DNA from: Gymnogyps californianus
Lineage: Eukaryota > Chordata > Aves > Accipitriformes > Cathartidae
Direction of reading: 5' to 3'
Assembly (NCBI RefSeq): GCF_018139145.2
Contig: NC_059500.1
Location: 37,429,437 to 37,493,436 of the forward strand
Length of the DNA stretch: 64,000 nt
Shown here piece after piece: positions 23,393 to 37,400 of this stretch. Numbering within the stretch: position 1 is the stretch's first letter; each line of letters begins with the position of its first letter. The position numbers were made by a program, and so were the translations under genes. The notes under the pieces are model-generated. The model was not told the origin of the DNA. It searched no databases and was given only the letters and a program-made list of their open reading frames with translations.

Positions 23393-23997
23393 AAGTTTGT
23401 GCTGGTTTTGACTGGGATAGAGTTGATTTTTTCCATATTAGCTTGTATGGGACTATGTTTTGGATTTGTACGGAAAACAGTGTTGATAATTCAGGGATGT
23501 TTTAGTCATTGCTGAGCAGTGCTTACACAGAGTAAAGGCCTTTTCTGCCTCTCTCACCACCCCACCAGCGAGTAGGCTGGGGGTGCACAAGAAGTTGGGA
23601 GGGGTCACAGCCGAGACGGCTGACCCCAGCTGACCAAAGGGATATTCCAGACCATATGACGTCATGCTCAGCATATAAAGCTGGGGGAAGAAGAAGGAAG
23701 GGGAGGACATTCAGAGTGATGGCGTTTGTCTTCCCAAGTAACCGTTACATGTGATGGAGCCCTGCTTTCCTGGAGATGGCTGAACACCTGCCTGCTGATG
23801 GGAAGTAGTGAATGAATTCCTTGTTTTGCTTTGCTTGCATGCGTGGCTTTTTCTTTACTTATGAAACTGTCTTTATCTCAAGTCACGAGTTTTCTCACTT
23901 TTACTCTTTTCATTCTCTCCCTCATCCTATCAAGGGGGAGTAAGTGAGCAGCTGTGTGGTGCTTAGTTGCCACCTGGGGTTAAACCATGACAAAGTT
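23393..23997 (+). mobile_element. Solo LTR (family A, copy 2) with perfect 5-bp target duplication
   Basis: The LTR is 23398-23992 (595 bp), TGTGCTGGTTTTGACTGGG to GGTTAAACCATGACA. AAGTT at 23393-23397 is repeated exactly at 23993-23997, which proves an integrated element that later recombined to a solo LTR. It is collinear with the 5' LTR at 7301. Differences cluster in the two ends, while the central 270 bp is almost identical (see findings). Like copy 1 it has ATGAAA (23861-23866) at the position where copies 3 and 4 have ATTAAA. Confidence 0.95.
23657..23679 (+). promoter_or_regulatory. LTR promoter: CRE palindrome plus TATA box
   Basis: TGACGTCA at 23657-23664 and TATAAA at 23674-23679, in the same arrangement as at 7560-7582. 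The two CpG-containing octamers are intact despite the age of the copies. Confidence 0.65.
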
Positions 23998-26280
23998 AAA
24001 AATAACATTACTGAAGGAAGAAGAGAGTAATTCAATGGATAATTTAATGATGGGATGATAAAAGCAAATAGTCATAATCTGGACAGATATTGTTGAAAAC
24101 ATGAATTGTGAAGCAACTTAGAAGGAACCAGAAAGAATCAAGTGTTGCGAGTGTTCCCACCGAATTCTGAAATTTTAATCTCAGTCTTTTATAAAGTACA
24201 TTTACTGATTGAGCACTGTTAAAAAAATCCAAATGAATAGTATAAGCAAACCCAATTTTGAAAAAAAGACCTATTCTAATGCAGGAATGATGACCACAGC
24301 GAAGTCTTTCTTTAGTGTGTCCTATGGAATTCTGGTTTTTATTTTCAAGGTAACATCCAAAGAGCCTAAGTTCTGACCAAGTACTAAGTCTTCCTTTGTC
24401 ATCTGTAAGTGGCTCTTCCTCACTGTTTTCTTCAGACCTTTTCAATCTGTCTGTGTTCAGATGATTTCCAAAATGCTTCAGGAATTTAAGATTTCTCTCT
24501 GTGACTACACTAAGAAAAGAGAATGATAGGTAAAGTTTCTTGGTTTTGCTGAACTGTATAGTAGTAAGAGTTGTTCAACCTTAGGCAAATTGCTAATCCT
24601 CTCTGACTCTCCGTTCATCTACATGTAAAATAGGCCTAATAAAAAATCCACAAGTAGCAACTATGAAATTTAAGCTAGACAAATAGCTTATAGCAGTAGC
24701 AGAGTAAAATTGCATAATTAATTGAACTGCAGTGAAACTAATCCTACTGGCAGCAGTAAAATTATTCAGTCACGTAAGTTTTATTCTGTTGCTAGTCATG
24801 TAAATGCTCTAACTGAAGTAAATATAATGTCCCTATCTTTCTCCCACATGTAGGGCAGTAGCACCAGCAGTAAGTATATTCTTGCTGATGTTAATAGTTA
24901 TATAGCACTTAAGCAAAGGGAGAGTAAAATTTACAAATTCTGGTGAACCTGAAAAATGTTCTTTAAGAGGCTACTGAATTACCATTGAAACACACATTAT
25001 AATCTTCATTTCAGCCTGCTGAAAAGACACACAGGTGTAATTAGTGGAAACAGTTTTATGAAAGTGATTGGAAAATATAAACATGGTAGCATATAGAGGC
25101 GAGTTTAGAGAAAATGAAGAAGTAATGTGTTCCTGAAAAAAACAAATGCATGGCTTAGCTTTGTATTTAAACAATCAGTTCTGTTTGTACTTCTCTATTC
25201 TTATTAACTTAAATTTCCTTCATTTTTAAGCTTCTTACTGGCAAAGAGGAAATCCATAATTATTATGGCATTTATAAACACTACTAAACTTAGTAAAGCT
25301 AATAACGAGGGGAGCAAGGAAACAAACCAAAACCTTCTCATCAGTCAATATGATTCTGCTTACTTTTCATAAAGTGACAATTCAACAGTTAGGAGCTTAG
25401 TTTTGTTAATTGAGAGCCCACTGAAAGCAGCTGCTAAACCAATTTATTTAAGAAAAATATTGAAATATTTCTGATAAGTTACAAAGCAATTAAATATCTT
25501 AGTTAACAGTAACTTAGGTAACTTATAGTTGAAAAAAGGTACTAGATGGAACTAACTGATGGAGTCGCATCCATGAGGAAATTACTGGGTCTGGCTTTTA
25601 GGGTCCTTGCATGTTTCTGATGTATTTGTCTACATTCTGCAAATTCTAAACTATTGTTATAACTTTCTATAGATGTAGTCATCTTTTTCTGTTGCCAAGA
25701 TACAGCTATCAAGTTATGATACAGATGTGCTGCTGTTGACATACCTATGCAGACAAACAACAACTCTTTACTTAATTTTAAGATTGTCCCAGGCACTCAT
25801 ACCAAAATGAAAACAATAAATACATAGATGATTAACGCAACTGTGGAGGTCTCTGACAGCAGTACAATCATTAAGCCATACAGTCACTGGGCCATACAGT
25901 CACAGACATACAGTCTAATTAAAAGAACCCTAACAAAAATCTCATGCACCAAAATTTGCAATCTCATATAGCTAGAATTGCTAGGTGCAGCTCTGGACAA
26001 AGCATTAGACACTTGGAGAAAAACCACAACATTGTCAAGTTAGAGAAGTTTTAAGTTTTTCTTTCTATGTCATACAATAAATAAGTTCCCACAGATCATC
26101 CAAACCATTTTAATTCTGGTACTGAAACACTCTCAAGTTTCAGTAGTTTTAATTCTGATCTGGAATTTTCCCCAGATGACAATATCTAGCTGTTAGCAAC
26201 ACTGATGCAGTAACGTAGCCGTGTTTCTGTGCTGACACTTAAATTGTGCTGAAATAGAATACAATGTTTAGAAACACTAG
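23998..26280. other. Unique sequence, no gene seen
   Basis: A 133-codon minus-strand frame (24044-24445) is the longest. Its product has no motif I recognise and it is low in GC with no supporting context, so I do not call it a gene. Confidence 0.5.
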
Positions 26281-26412
26281 AATCACAGAATGGTTTGGGT
26301 TGGAAGGGACCTTCAAAGATCATCTAGTCCAATCCTCCTTGCCATGGGCAGGGACATCTTTCACCAGATCAGGTTGCTCAAAGCTCCATCGAACTTGACT
26401 TTGAAAACCTGC
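26281..26412 (-). mobile_element. Short CR1 LINE 3' end
   Basis: The plus strand reads AATCACAGAATGGTTTGGG, GGAAGGGACCTTCAAAGATC, ATCTAGTCCAAT, CCATGGGCAGGGACATC, CAGATCAGGTTGCTCAAAG, CTTGACTTTGAAAAC. This is the reverse complement of the last about 130 bp of CR1 (3' UTR and ORF2 end). It is strongly 5'-truncated. Confidence 0.92.
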
Positions 26413-26660
26413 AACGCTTCCAAATACTCTTAGTATATTCTTCATTCCATTCTGAATTTTCCATATTTTCCATCTAAAACCCCAAATCTGTTTTCTCCAA
26501 TTACATTGGAATGAAGGAAAGAAAAGAATTCCCATAGTAGAATGTAGGATATTTATAGCATTGGAAGAATTCTCAGGCTACAAAGAATAGGAAGGAAATT
26601 CCTAGAAAGAAAAGTTGGAAGGGGGCTGAATTTTGGAAGATATTAGATACTTCAGGGCTT

Positions 26661-26717
26661 TTCTAATTATATCCAATTATTTCTAATTATATCCAATTTT
26701 AATGATATCCAATTAAG
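26661..26717. repeat. 20-bp minisatellite, about 2.8 copies
   Basis: TTCTAATTATATCCAATTAT at 26661-26680 is repeated at 26681-26700 with one change, followed by a partial ATGATATCCAATTAAG copy. Confidence 0.85.
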
Positions 26718-29700
26718 CTTAATAAAAAATTGTTATGGTTGTGATAGCTGGTTTTATTGAATATGCAACTTTGTAAAAGATACTTTTAAAAAAAACTCTC
26801 TACTGGGACAAAGAACTGTATTTCACACTGAAATGTACCAGTGAAATATGCTGACAAAGTAAGGAGGGGGATGGAGTTTTGAAGCTGTGTTTAACATTGT
26901 TCAACTTTGTATGACTTAATGTTTCTAGGTAACTCTAAATATTATAAAGTTTTAAGTAATTCTAAAAATTTCTACATAATTCTAAAAACCTAACTTTGGT
27001 TCTTTAGCCTACTGCTTGAAATAATCACATTTGATATAGGAAATTCCCCATTCACATCCCTTACCCTAACCGAGCACTGTAGGCACATGATCTTGGTATT
27101 CTCCAACTATTCCTGACCATGCTTTGTTACAGATTTGTGACTAGGCCAAGTCAAATGTGCCTGAAACAATTACACCCTTTTTGCCCTGTGCAAAAGGCCC
27201 TGTTACCTCGGCTCTGGTAACAAGCATTGGCCTTGACAAAAAGTATCACTAACGCTTGAAAGAGTAGTAATAGCTTTGCTGAGACTACTTTTGAAAATCC
27301 CTTATATTCAGACAGGTTATATTTTGTCCTCCCTGTTGCTTCCTACCATGTCCATGCACCAGGATAAATTTCTGAAAGCTCTGTTATCCATCTCCTTACA
27401 AAATGGTCTTATTTTGCATTTTAATGATTTTCTTTAGTCAGATGAGATATATGTAGAAATGTATTCAGATGAGCCCAGGAAAGGGAACTTTTTATCATTA
27501 AGCTCTTCAGTGGCTTCCTGTATACATATAAAAGACAAGACTTTGGATCTGGTGGTCAAGGAAAGGAGAATGCCCTTGAATTTTCCAAGGAGCTAGCAGA
27601 TAGTCTTCCAGACAGAAACTTGTTTCCCTTTAGTAAAGCTGAGTGAAGGTATTATGAAGTTGCTTCATCCATTTTGGGGTCACAAAAGTATTAGTAAAAC
27701 CTTTGTAGATGGCAGTGTTATGGGTATTTGACAGAAAGCAATTAATTTATACACACTTGATCTACTATTGTCAGAGCATCAGCTAAAGTAACAAAGTTTC
27801 TCTGACCTCTCATTTCTGACAACCTGCTGATGCAGGCAATAAAAATCTGAGAGTGAGTCCACATAAGTTTAATGGTCTTATACAGAGAAAATATTTTTCC
27901 TTCTTTAGGTAAGGGAAAATAAATGCAGAAAAATAGAATGATACAGAAAGAAAAACAGATTTAAAGGAATAAAAGAAAACAGTCATAAGAAGCAATAAGG
28001 TTTTGCTGCTGTATCTTTAGGAGGGCTAAATTGACATAAAACCACTGATATGCAGAAGAAAAAGTACAGCATATAAATGACAGGGTGATCATGTGACACT
28101 ATGGGTCATCATGGAGTTGCAGCCAGAGTTGAGGGCCTGGTAGATGCTTATATCAGCTTAGTACTTTATTATGTTTTTTACCTGATTCCTGCAGGCTTGT
28201 TTGGACAGTAGCAGTATGTTCCCCTCTTGAATCTTCCAACCTAATAAAGCACTAGAGTACCTTTGACTTGCATTGAAACATTCTTCCTTTGTTCCAAACA
28301 TTTCAGTTTTTTTGAGATTCTATGGGAAGCATGCTAGATTGCCAGTTGAGATACATAAAGCTGGTGGTTGCATCATCATACTGATTCCCCTTGTTTTTTT
28401 GATTTAAAAAATGACCAGATTTTATATTTTCATACCGGACTCCCATTTTTATTATCTTGTAATTCTGAAGTACACCATTTTGGTGTAAATATGTAATTGC
28501 TGAATTGTTCCTTTGACATTCTGGAGTGACTCTGAAGAAACTCTTGTGGAAAGCTGTGCTTGCTATACTTCAACTAATAATTACTGATTTGTTTGTGTAC
28601 ATTCTTTTCTATATTCCCTGGATTGCATGAAATGTACCTTTGGATTTGTTGCAAGTGCATCATCTGATCAACCTTTAAATTTCAGTCAAGCATTCAGAAA
28701 CACTTTGTCAGTAAGAGGGGAAGGAGTAATAGTTTTTCCCTGCTGACATGCTTTTGCTTCATTTTATTTTGTTAAAAGTTGTCCTTACCCCATTGTGAAG
28801 AAAACTAGTAATATCTGAAAGTGGACGTTAAATGTAGCAAACAGTTTATGCGCACTTTTCATATTTTGCAGGAATTAACTTTTTTTTGTCCTTTGAGTCT
28901 GCTTTCCTTTCCAATGTGAGGAGGAAAGAGAATTTGTAGAATGATTAAACATGATTTGCAGATCTTTTAACAAATTAAAGCACGAAGTGTAGATCACTGC
29001 AATACGTCCACATGAATTAAGTATTCTGGAGATATATATTTGACGAGCAGACATTATTTGTGTTTGGAGCATCTCAATTGAATGCAAAATAAATCTCTCT
29101 ATGCAAGACAACTCCATCTTTTCTAAAAGACAGATTTAAGCTTGTTGATTTTTTTGATGCAGTTGTTGATAGGATACTTTTTATTCTCTCTCATATCTAG
29201 TAACATGTACTTTCAGCAATTAGGCTTTCATTTGTACCATTCTAATTGCCTTCATACTATCACCTGAATTCCAAGTGAATTTTTTCACTCATTTACGTGC
29301 TGGGATTATCAGAAAATGGATGATAATGACGCTTGAAAAATTCCAACCCTTAATGTCATTTATTGGTATTGTGGCGGTGGGTGAAGAACAGTCCTTGGTC
29401 CTTAACATACTGAAAAGATGCTGACACAAATATCTTCCCATATAATTTGCACCAAGCAAGTATGCAACATGGATTTCTAGAGGCTCAGATTTGAGCAGAC
29501 TGCATTTCAGAGGACTTGTTAGCAGTCAGATTGTTAGCAGTCAAATGCTATCGGGATGACATAAGCAGCCATGAGAGAATAACTTTCTGCTAGATTGGGA
29601 ATATTATGCAGATCCCCTGGGTAGTTCAGCCTGACCTAGTAAGGGGACTCTTTGGAGTGTGATTTGCTGTTGTTTTTTCAGTAGCTCTTTTTCCTCTTTT

Positions 29701-32700
29701 GAAACTGTGAAGGCTGGAAGATAGGAGGCTAGGCCTTTCTGGGTGTGGGTCTAAACAGACTTGGCTAGTTCTGAGGGTAAACAACAGAAGAAGATAGGCA
29801 AAATGATAGTGAGAATATAAGCTTCCTGCCATTGTCTGTGATTGAATACGAAGTCAAAATATCAAGGTCTATATTGATATACTTAACTGTATGAACAAGA
29901 GAGGTGCAAGTCACATATGAGGGGTCTAAATGGTAATTATTTCTTCAACATGTCCTTTCTAGAAAGTTATAAAGTTATTGTAATATGACTAGTGAGCTGT
30001 AGCAACTACAAATGTACAGAAGCATGTGTAGGCTTTACATGTACAAAAAAGTCTGTTGTATAGTCCATTGGATGTACTGAACGGGTGATGTATTAAGCAC
30101 TTACATTACTATATATCATACCATCTACAAAGGAGGCAGGTTGTCTTCTCAGTAAATCCATTGTATTGACATTTTGTTTTTCATGAAGATATTAGGACAA
30201 AAGTCATTATGAAGAGAAAACACAAAGAATAATCCCTCCTGGATAAGGTTAATCCTATCCAAAATAACATTGTTTTCAATATGACTGTGCTTTAAGTAAA
30301 AACAATTGTAAAATTCAAAGTTAAGAGCTGAAAGCTTGTAGAGAAAATGTGTCAGCTTAGAAAATAATTATTATCTGTTTCTCGCCATGGTCTAAATTTA
30401 TGCCTCTCACGAAAATTAACATTTGACTTAGTGGGAATATATTGATTCAAAACTTCTGTGTTTTTAACATTTGAATAATTTAGTTAATAAAAGACACTTC
30501 CTAAAGACTAGTGTACCTTTTCTCCACAGGGTAATCCTACTGATATCAGTGGGAACAACTGATTAATATGTTATTTTAGAATTTGGACCATAATTGGATA
30601 TTTTAATTTTGCCAGTACCAAAGACTAAATATCTCTAGCCATGAAACATGTAAGATTTTTTTTGTAGCAGTTTTGAGAGAGCGAATACAGACACAGAACG
30701 GAGGAAACAATCTGCATGAGAGAGTAACTTTAAAGTCTCTAAAGCAAATATTAGCATAGTGTCACGGGGGAAAAGCCTCAAATGGTGAAACAACAATTGG
30801 GAGATCAACAAAGAAAAGAAGAAAAAGAAAAAGAGAACGTGTTTAAACACTGTAACTATGCTAAAACAAATAGAAATAGCAAGATAACATATATACCAAT
30901 GGAATTAAAGTTTACTAAAAATAATACCTTGCAAGGTTGTCACCTCTGGCATTCCTGTATTTGTTCATCTTTCTAAATTAAAGACACTCGTTGTGTTATA
31001 ACAAATCTTTTTTGTTGTCAATGTTTTTAATACAGGTACTAACACTGAATAGACTTTCAACATTCTATGCAACACATAGTCTGCCATATCTGATGTACTT
31101 TCAGATATATTGGAACAGAGTGCTGTAAGAAATACATCACTAAATTAACCCTTTTACAACTAATATATAGCAGGTGGTAATACTAGGTGAACAAAGGAGA
31201 TTTCTTAGACAAAAAAAAGAAAGTATTGAAGATATCGATGACAGGAAAAGTCACACAAGCTGATTATGAATGAGAACCAGTGTACAACAAGGCCTTGGCT
31301 TTCATTTGGCTAAAACTTTTGGTGGCAGTAAACAGAAATACTGTAAAGATCTGACACAGTTATGTAATTGACAGTCCTTTGGACCATACCCATGAGAATC
31401 CGTCTGTAATCAGTTAGCATTCCTGTAGAACACCAGGTTAGCCATGTTGGCTCAAGCTCTCATTCTGACGATGTTATTAAAGACAGTGTGTCTTTACTTT
31501 TCCTCCTTGATTTTCTTTTCCTTCTTCTTCACCTCAGCCTGCCTTTTCCCAGTGCTTCATAAACCTGTGACAGTCTGATTTATAATTTGTATGGTCTGCT
31601 GTTAGTCCATATCCTGTTAGTGACTCAGTGCCCAAGGAGTGTAATATTCCTCACCTTTTCAGAGCTATTTACAAACACATACAGGCTCAACAACTTTTGT
31701 ACTTCCAGTGTTGAACAACAACTTCAGTGTTGAAACCCCTGCTTTGCATCATCCAGCTGTAAAATATGATGAAAAGAAACCATTCACAATCTATTCTAAT
31801 TAGCTATCTACTTACTGGGCTTTCTGTTGACCACTAAGTAGAAACTTTCCAATGCTTTTTAAAAGACTACAAAGCAATTTGAACTTCCTTCTGAATAATA
31901 TTTTCTACTTCTATAGAGATGGTGAATTCTTTTACTTTCTATGTTCTTGTTCTTTGTCAGGATCACTGAATACTTGTTTGAGTATCTTAGGTTTTCTCTT
32001 TCATTTAAGTTATTTAAATTATACAGAAAGCTCATAAGATTTTTTACTATCTACAAATTTAATAGGCTAGTCTTGAATTATTGCATGGCTACACAAAAAA
32101 ACTCAACACTGCACTAGTTAGTACCTTTATTGCAAAAAGATGTAACAAAGATGTGACAAAAGATGCAAAAAAAAATGTAACAAAGAGGCCTGGGAGAAGA
32201 AAACAGTACATATAGAGCACTATATGACCCTTAATATCAAGAAGCTATCAACAAGATTTTGTTTCCATTGCTAATACGATTTATTTTTAACTTCAGTTTA
32301 GGAGCCTTAAATTGGTAATTTAGTCTTAATGTTACATTTAAAGAGAAAAACAATGATTTGTTCTTCATTTCTATGAGAATATCTAAGATTCTCTGGGTGA
32401 CTGACATAGTTAATGTGTTTACAGATGTGTATGGGCCAGAAAGAGGAAGCACTCAGCTCCAGGTACTTCAAAGAAAGTAATAAAAGCAAGGAGGAAAGAA
32501 GACAGGATTTCCAATGGTTGTTGAACTTATGAATTTTACTGGAAGTTCTGATATTTGTTTGAACTTGTTCCCCATAATGAACTGCTCATTATAGGCAGAA
32601 GACTGGAATTGAAAGAGATCTTTTTTTGGAATTTGGTGCAATACATCTTCTTATGTTACATAATTACATATCTGTGCACACATACACATATATGAGAGCA

Positions 32701-34459
32701 AAAGTAACACCATAGAAAATAATCACTGACTGTAGAACACTAGAATAACATTTAAGGCAAGATCCTTGATGACCACTGGAAAATACCTATATTTTCATGG
32801 ACACCATTGCATTACTAAAATCAGTCAGAGTTATGCAGCTGGAAACAACTACTTTTTACTAATTGGAACAGTGAAAAATTTTCATTTAATTCTAACTACA
32901 GCTATGCTTGGCTGTTGGGTTGGAGGAGTTCCTGAAACTTTTCTCACAGTGACAGTCTGACGATGACTTACTATTTCCTCAAGCCCTTCCAGATGCAAAT
33001 GTGAATGAAGTAGATCACATTCTTGCATTAAGCTTGTGATTGTTCTGACCTCCACTTACAGTCCTCTTTTGTCTGAGGAAGAAGCTACATTTTCCCTAGC
33101 AGCAATTGTATCTTGAAATCAGTGAAGTTTTCAGGACAAAACCAATCCTCAGGAGCATGACTTGTCAATGAATTTAAAAAAAACAAACCACAAAACCCTG
33201 AGAAAATGAACACCTATGGCAAATTTCAAAATACAATAAAATCTTAATGAGGCATTTAGGTTTAAGCAAGAATTTTTATGATACATGGTAGGAAAAAAAA
33301 TTGTATTTATGGGAAGTGTTCCACCAATAGTTTATTTAAAAGCCCATTACATTCAGTAGAAAGTTCACTATAGCATTCAGTAAGTCTTTTATCAGACCCT
33401 AATAATCAGGAAGAAGGATCTACTCCAGGATTCCATTCCCTCTTGACAAAAATAACTTCATGAAGTTTTGATTCTTCAAGAGCACTCTGGAGTCCAATGA
33501 ATGAAACAAAGATTCTGCTGTGGAGAGACAAGAATTTTCTGAAAGCTTCCATATATGCTATAATGGGTGGTTTCCTGAAGTATTTGTTCACTTACCGTAA
33601 AAATAAGCTGAGAAACTTTATTTTTACAATATGTCTTTCAGTGATGGATCATGTGGAAAGGTAGAGAATTTACTGTCCAAATGTGAAAACTGAAGTGTTT
33701 GTGATAATTAGTCCCAAATAAACTTAATCCAAAGACTTGGAGCTGGACTCATAGAAAATGAAAACTAACAGTAATTTCCACGGTGATGTGAAAACAGAAA
33801 ATGAGGAACTGAAATTAAGGTTGTCTTTTCTCTCCCTCCCATCTTTTTACAAGTGTAGGTATCAAAAAAAACAGGTGGTGATTTATCAGCTTATGTTACT
33901 TAAGCATACTTCATGTAGCTGGACAGTCATGCAAATAGTTGTGAACACTGGAATTTTTACAGAGTTTAGTGCCAATTAATGTTCATCCAATAATTTATGG
34001 TTTCAAACTTTGTTTGCTGCATCTCTGCTAGTATGATTTTTTAAATTCTTTTATTTGAAATGTTATCATTAGTGATATTAAGAAGAAAAATGAGTAAATA
34101 GTTGAACATGATAATTTGTGAGTAATTGTTCAGGTAAGTGTTATTCAACAGTCTAGGACTATTTGGTGTACAGGATGCATATAAATACAAATAAAATTAC
34201 AAACCATTTCCAAAGATTGAACAGGATTTAAATTATAAATATTAATATCATTCAATGGTTTGCCATCAATAACACTTCAAAAATTCTAACTAATCTGAAA
34301 ACTTTATTCTGTTTCACAGGTGTTTTTCTTACACTAAATAACAAATATGCTCCCAAACATATGGAAATAATTTTTACTGTGACCACTGTACTTACAGGTC
34401 TTTGATGGTGTTTTGATATCTTCAGATGAAAGGTGGCAGTGAAGTATAAAGTATTTCTG

Positions 34460-34484
34460 TTATTTATTTATTTAATTATTTATT
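34460..34484. repeat. (TTTA)n microsatellite
   Basis: About 25 bp of TTATTTATTTATTTAATTATTTATT, imperfect. Confidence 0.8.
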
Positions 34485-37400
34485 AAAAAATGAGACTAAA
34501 GATGGGAGAAATTAGCCTTATGAAGTGCTGCCAAGAATTTCTAACTCGTGCAAATCCGGAAAGCAAGTGCTACTGAATAATACAATGTGCACCATTCATG
34601 ACTGTTGTGTAAAATGCCAAATTATGGTTTCCTTAGTTAATGCCTAGAGCATTCTTGTGGATATAAGCAAGCCCAATCATGGAATTCTAATCCACATAAC
34701 TAAAATTAACAGATTGTATTTTTGTATTACATATAATCAGACATATGCCCTTTGATTTTTTGATGTAGGTAAGAGAGGAAACAGAATACATAAATAATGA
34801 ATTTGATTTAAAATTATGTAGATAGAATAGATTTAGCTACTCGTGCTATCTTTTGTTTCAAAAGAAAAATACTTTTATAAAGTAAAATGGAATAGTATAT
34901 TGTAATGGTAGTGTAGAGAGTGAAATGATACTTAAGCTTCAGTTCTTGTTAAATATCTCTCTCCATTGCTTTGATAGACATAGGCTTTAAGAGGAGAAAA
35001 GAACAAACTAAATAAGAAATTTATCAAAGAGCGAGCTCTATTTAGGAAACAAACTTTTCAGGTTTTGACTCATCCAAGTTTAATGTATCCAACTTTAGAG
35101 TATCTTTTATAAGTTCTCAGCTGGGCTGTAATGTCCCTTCTGCTTTTCATTCTTAAATTCATTGAATGTGCTGAAAAACTGTGGGTTGTAATTCTGTCAG
35201 TTTCATCCTAAACCATTTTGAGTCCTTGTGGACTCAAGCGAAACTGTTCATGTCAGCATCTGTAATAATCATGTCTAAGTGGAACTTTGCTCCAGCATTC
35301 TCATTCTGCTTGACCAGTCAACTGCCATTCAACCTATAGATCTATAGAGCAAATTATATGTTCACCTCTCTTGCTTTTCTTGACTTCACTTACTCCTGGT
35401 TTTATTCCAAGACTATCTCATTTCTAACCCTGTGGGTATGTGGTAGGCTTCTTATTTTCCACTTAGTTTTGTGTAAGCATTTTACTGGCCTCTGTCCTCC
35501 AGGTCTTCTTTTATCTCCTGCTATTTATTTTAGCTACATAATCTCATCAGTAGCTATGAAACTATTGTCCACTACTGTGCAGGCTACCTCATTAAATACC
35601 AATTTACTGTAAAAATTTCCTGTTTAAGAAAAAAAGTATCTTACGGGTTTTGGGATGCTTTGCTGTTAAGCTGATGATAAACATGGCTAAAATAGTGTTC
35701 TCAAAATATCACATCTTCCATACTGCAAAGTACTTAGGGGAAGGGACAGTTTTTTTCAGATCTTTCAACTGGATCTACAAAAATATTCCTTTTCTAGATG
35801 TTGCCAAAAGCAGAAGGTGGCTGAAATAGATGAGATATAGTATGGTTGGACATGCCACATGAAAGTAAGAAACAACAACAAAAAAACGACTAAGAATATA
35901 CATTTGAAGCTATTTTATCAAAAAAGCAGAGTAACAATGCTTCTGATAAGGGAAAGACTTCCAGGAAGCCACCGAGACAGATTCCAATGAAAAGCCAGGT
36001 CCAGCAGATATTCTAGAGGAAGAAAAAACATATACCTAAGCGGACAAGGTAGTCATAAAATGCTGTTAATTGGCATTAAACTTTATTTAGGTGTGTAACA
36101 GCATTATGCTGCAGAAAGGATTGACCATAGTATCCTCACCATTGCTGTCAGGATCATAGCAGCATATTTTTTTGTACACACACACACAATGGAAAAGACA
36201 AGCATGTATAATATGAAATTCACAGTATTGACTCTAAATATTGCCAAATAGAAAAATGCTGCATATCAAAACCTATTTACATTCACTAAAAATAATCACG
36301 GCAAATCTGGAAGTGATTAATTGTGTTATCAATGCAAGACTTCTTTCATGTAAGAAAGACTAGAAACAAAAGATTTTGCCAGGAAACAATATAAACAGAA
36401 GGATGATTTTATAAAAGCCCTGATTTTTTTTTATGATCAAATAGAGAAATTTGTCATGTACCTATACAATTTCTGGAGGGTTATTTTACCAAAGGTAATC
36501 GAGTGCTTAAGTCAAGGTTGAAAGCTGACAACAGATGTTCAGGTAGTTCTGAGTGTACCAGATTCACATGCAAGACATATCAAAGTGTGAAGTGTGATGA
36601 GGCCACAGCTCACTCAACCCTGAAAATTGAATCATGGTTCAAAAAAAATCACTTTAGTCAAAAGCTTTTTTCACTCAGTGTTAACAGACCAGAAAAAAAG
36701 ACTTACATTTGTCTGCCAGATAGAGAAATTGATAATGTCTTTTGGAGAAAACTTAGTTTATGGAGATACATGCAGAAAAAATTGCCCTCATAGCACATTT
36801 TGCTATCTTTTATTGTGAAGTCATTAACAGATACTTTGGAGTTTATTCACATATTAGATAAAGTGGAGCACTACTTATTTTATTGAAAAGCCAACTGATA
36901 CATGTTCTAGATTTGAGAAATTAGCATTAGCTTCAGAGTAAGGCATTATACTGCCAACAATCCTCATATGCATCCTACCTGAGACAAAAGTAGTAGTAGT
37001 ACTACCTGGCATAGTAGAGGAGTAATATTTGCAGACGAATAGCATAATGGAGATTAAATTTCTATTCAGTCTCCATTTTTTAGCTCACAGTCTGAGAAGC
37101 CATTGGTCACCAGTGAGAGCATTAAGCAGAGAATAAACCATATTGCTATATAGCACTGATAGATAGATAATAGTATCAGAGAACGTGATAGATCTTTTGC
37201 TTTAACAGATCTAGAAAGATAATGTGCTGTACTTGGATCAAAGGAAAACTTGGATTGTTACATGCAATAATCTGTTTTGCACTTATGTCTCAGCAAGCCA
37301 AGATGCCCCGGATACCTGCAGATAACAGTATGTTAACTCTCCTGCAATGCAGAGGTAGTGATATTGTTAACCAGTCACAGATACTAGAGATTTTCAACAG

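Noticed and set aside
24044..24445. 133-codon minus-strand open frame
   Set aside because: No recognisable domain, AT-rich composition, no context; within the range expected by chance in 64 kb.
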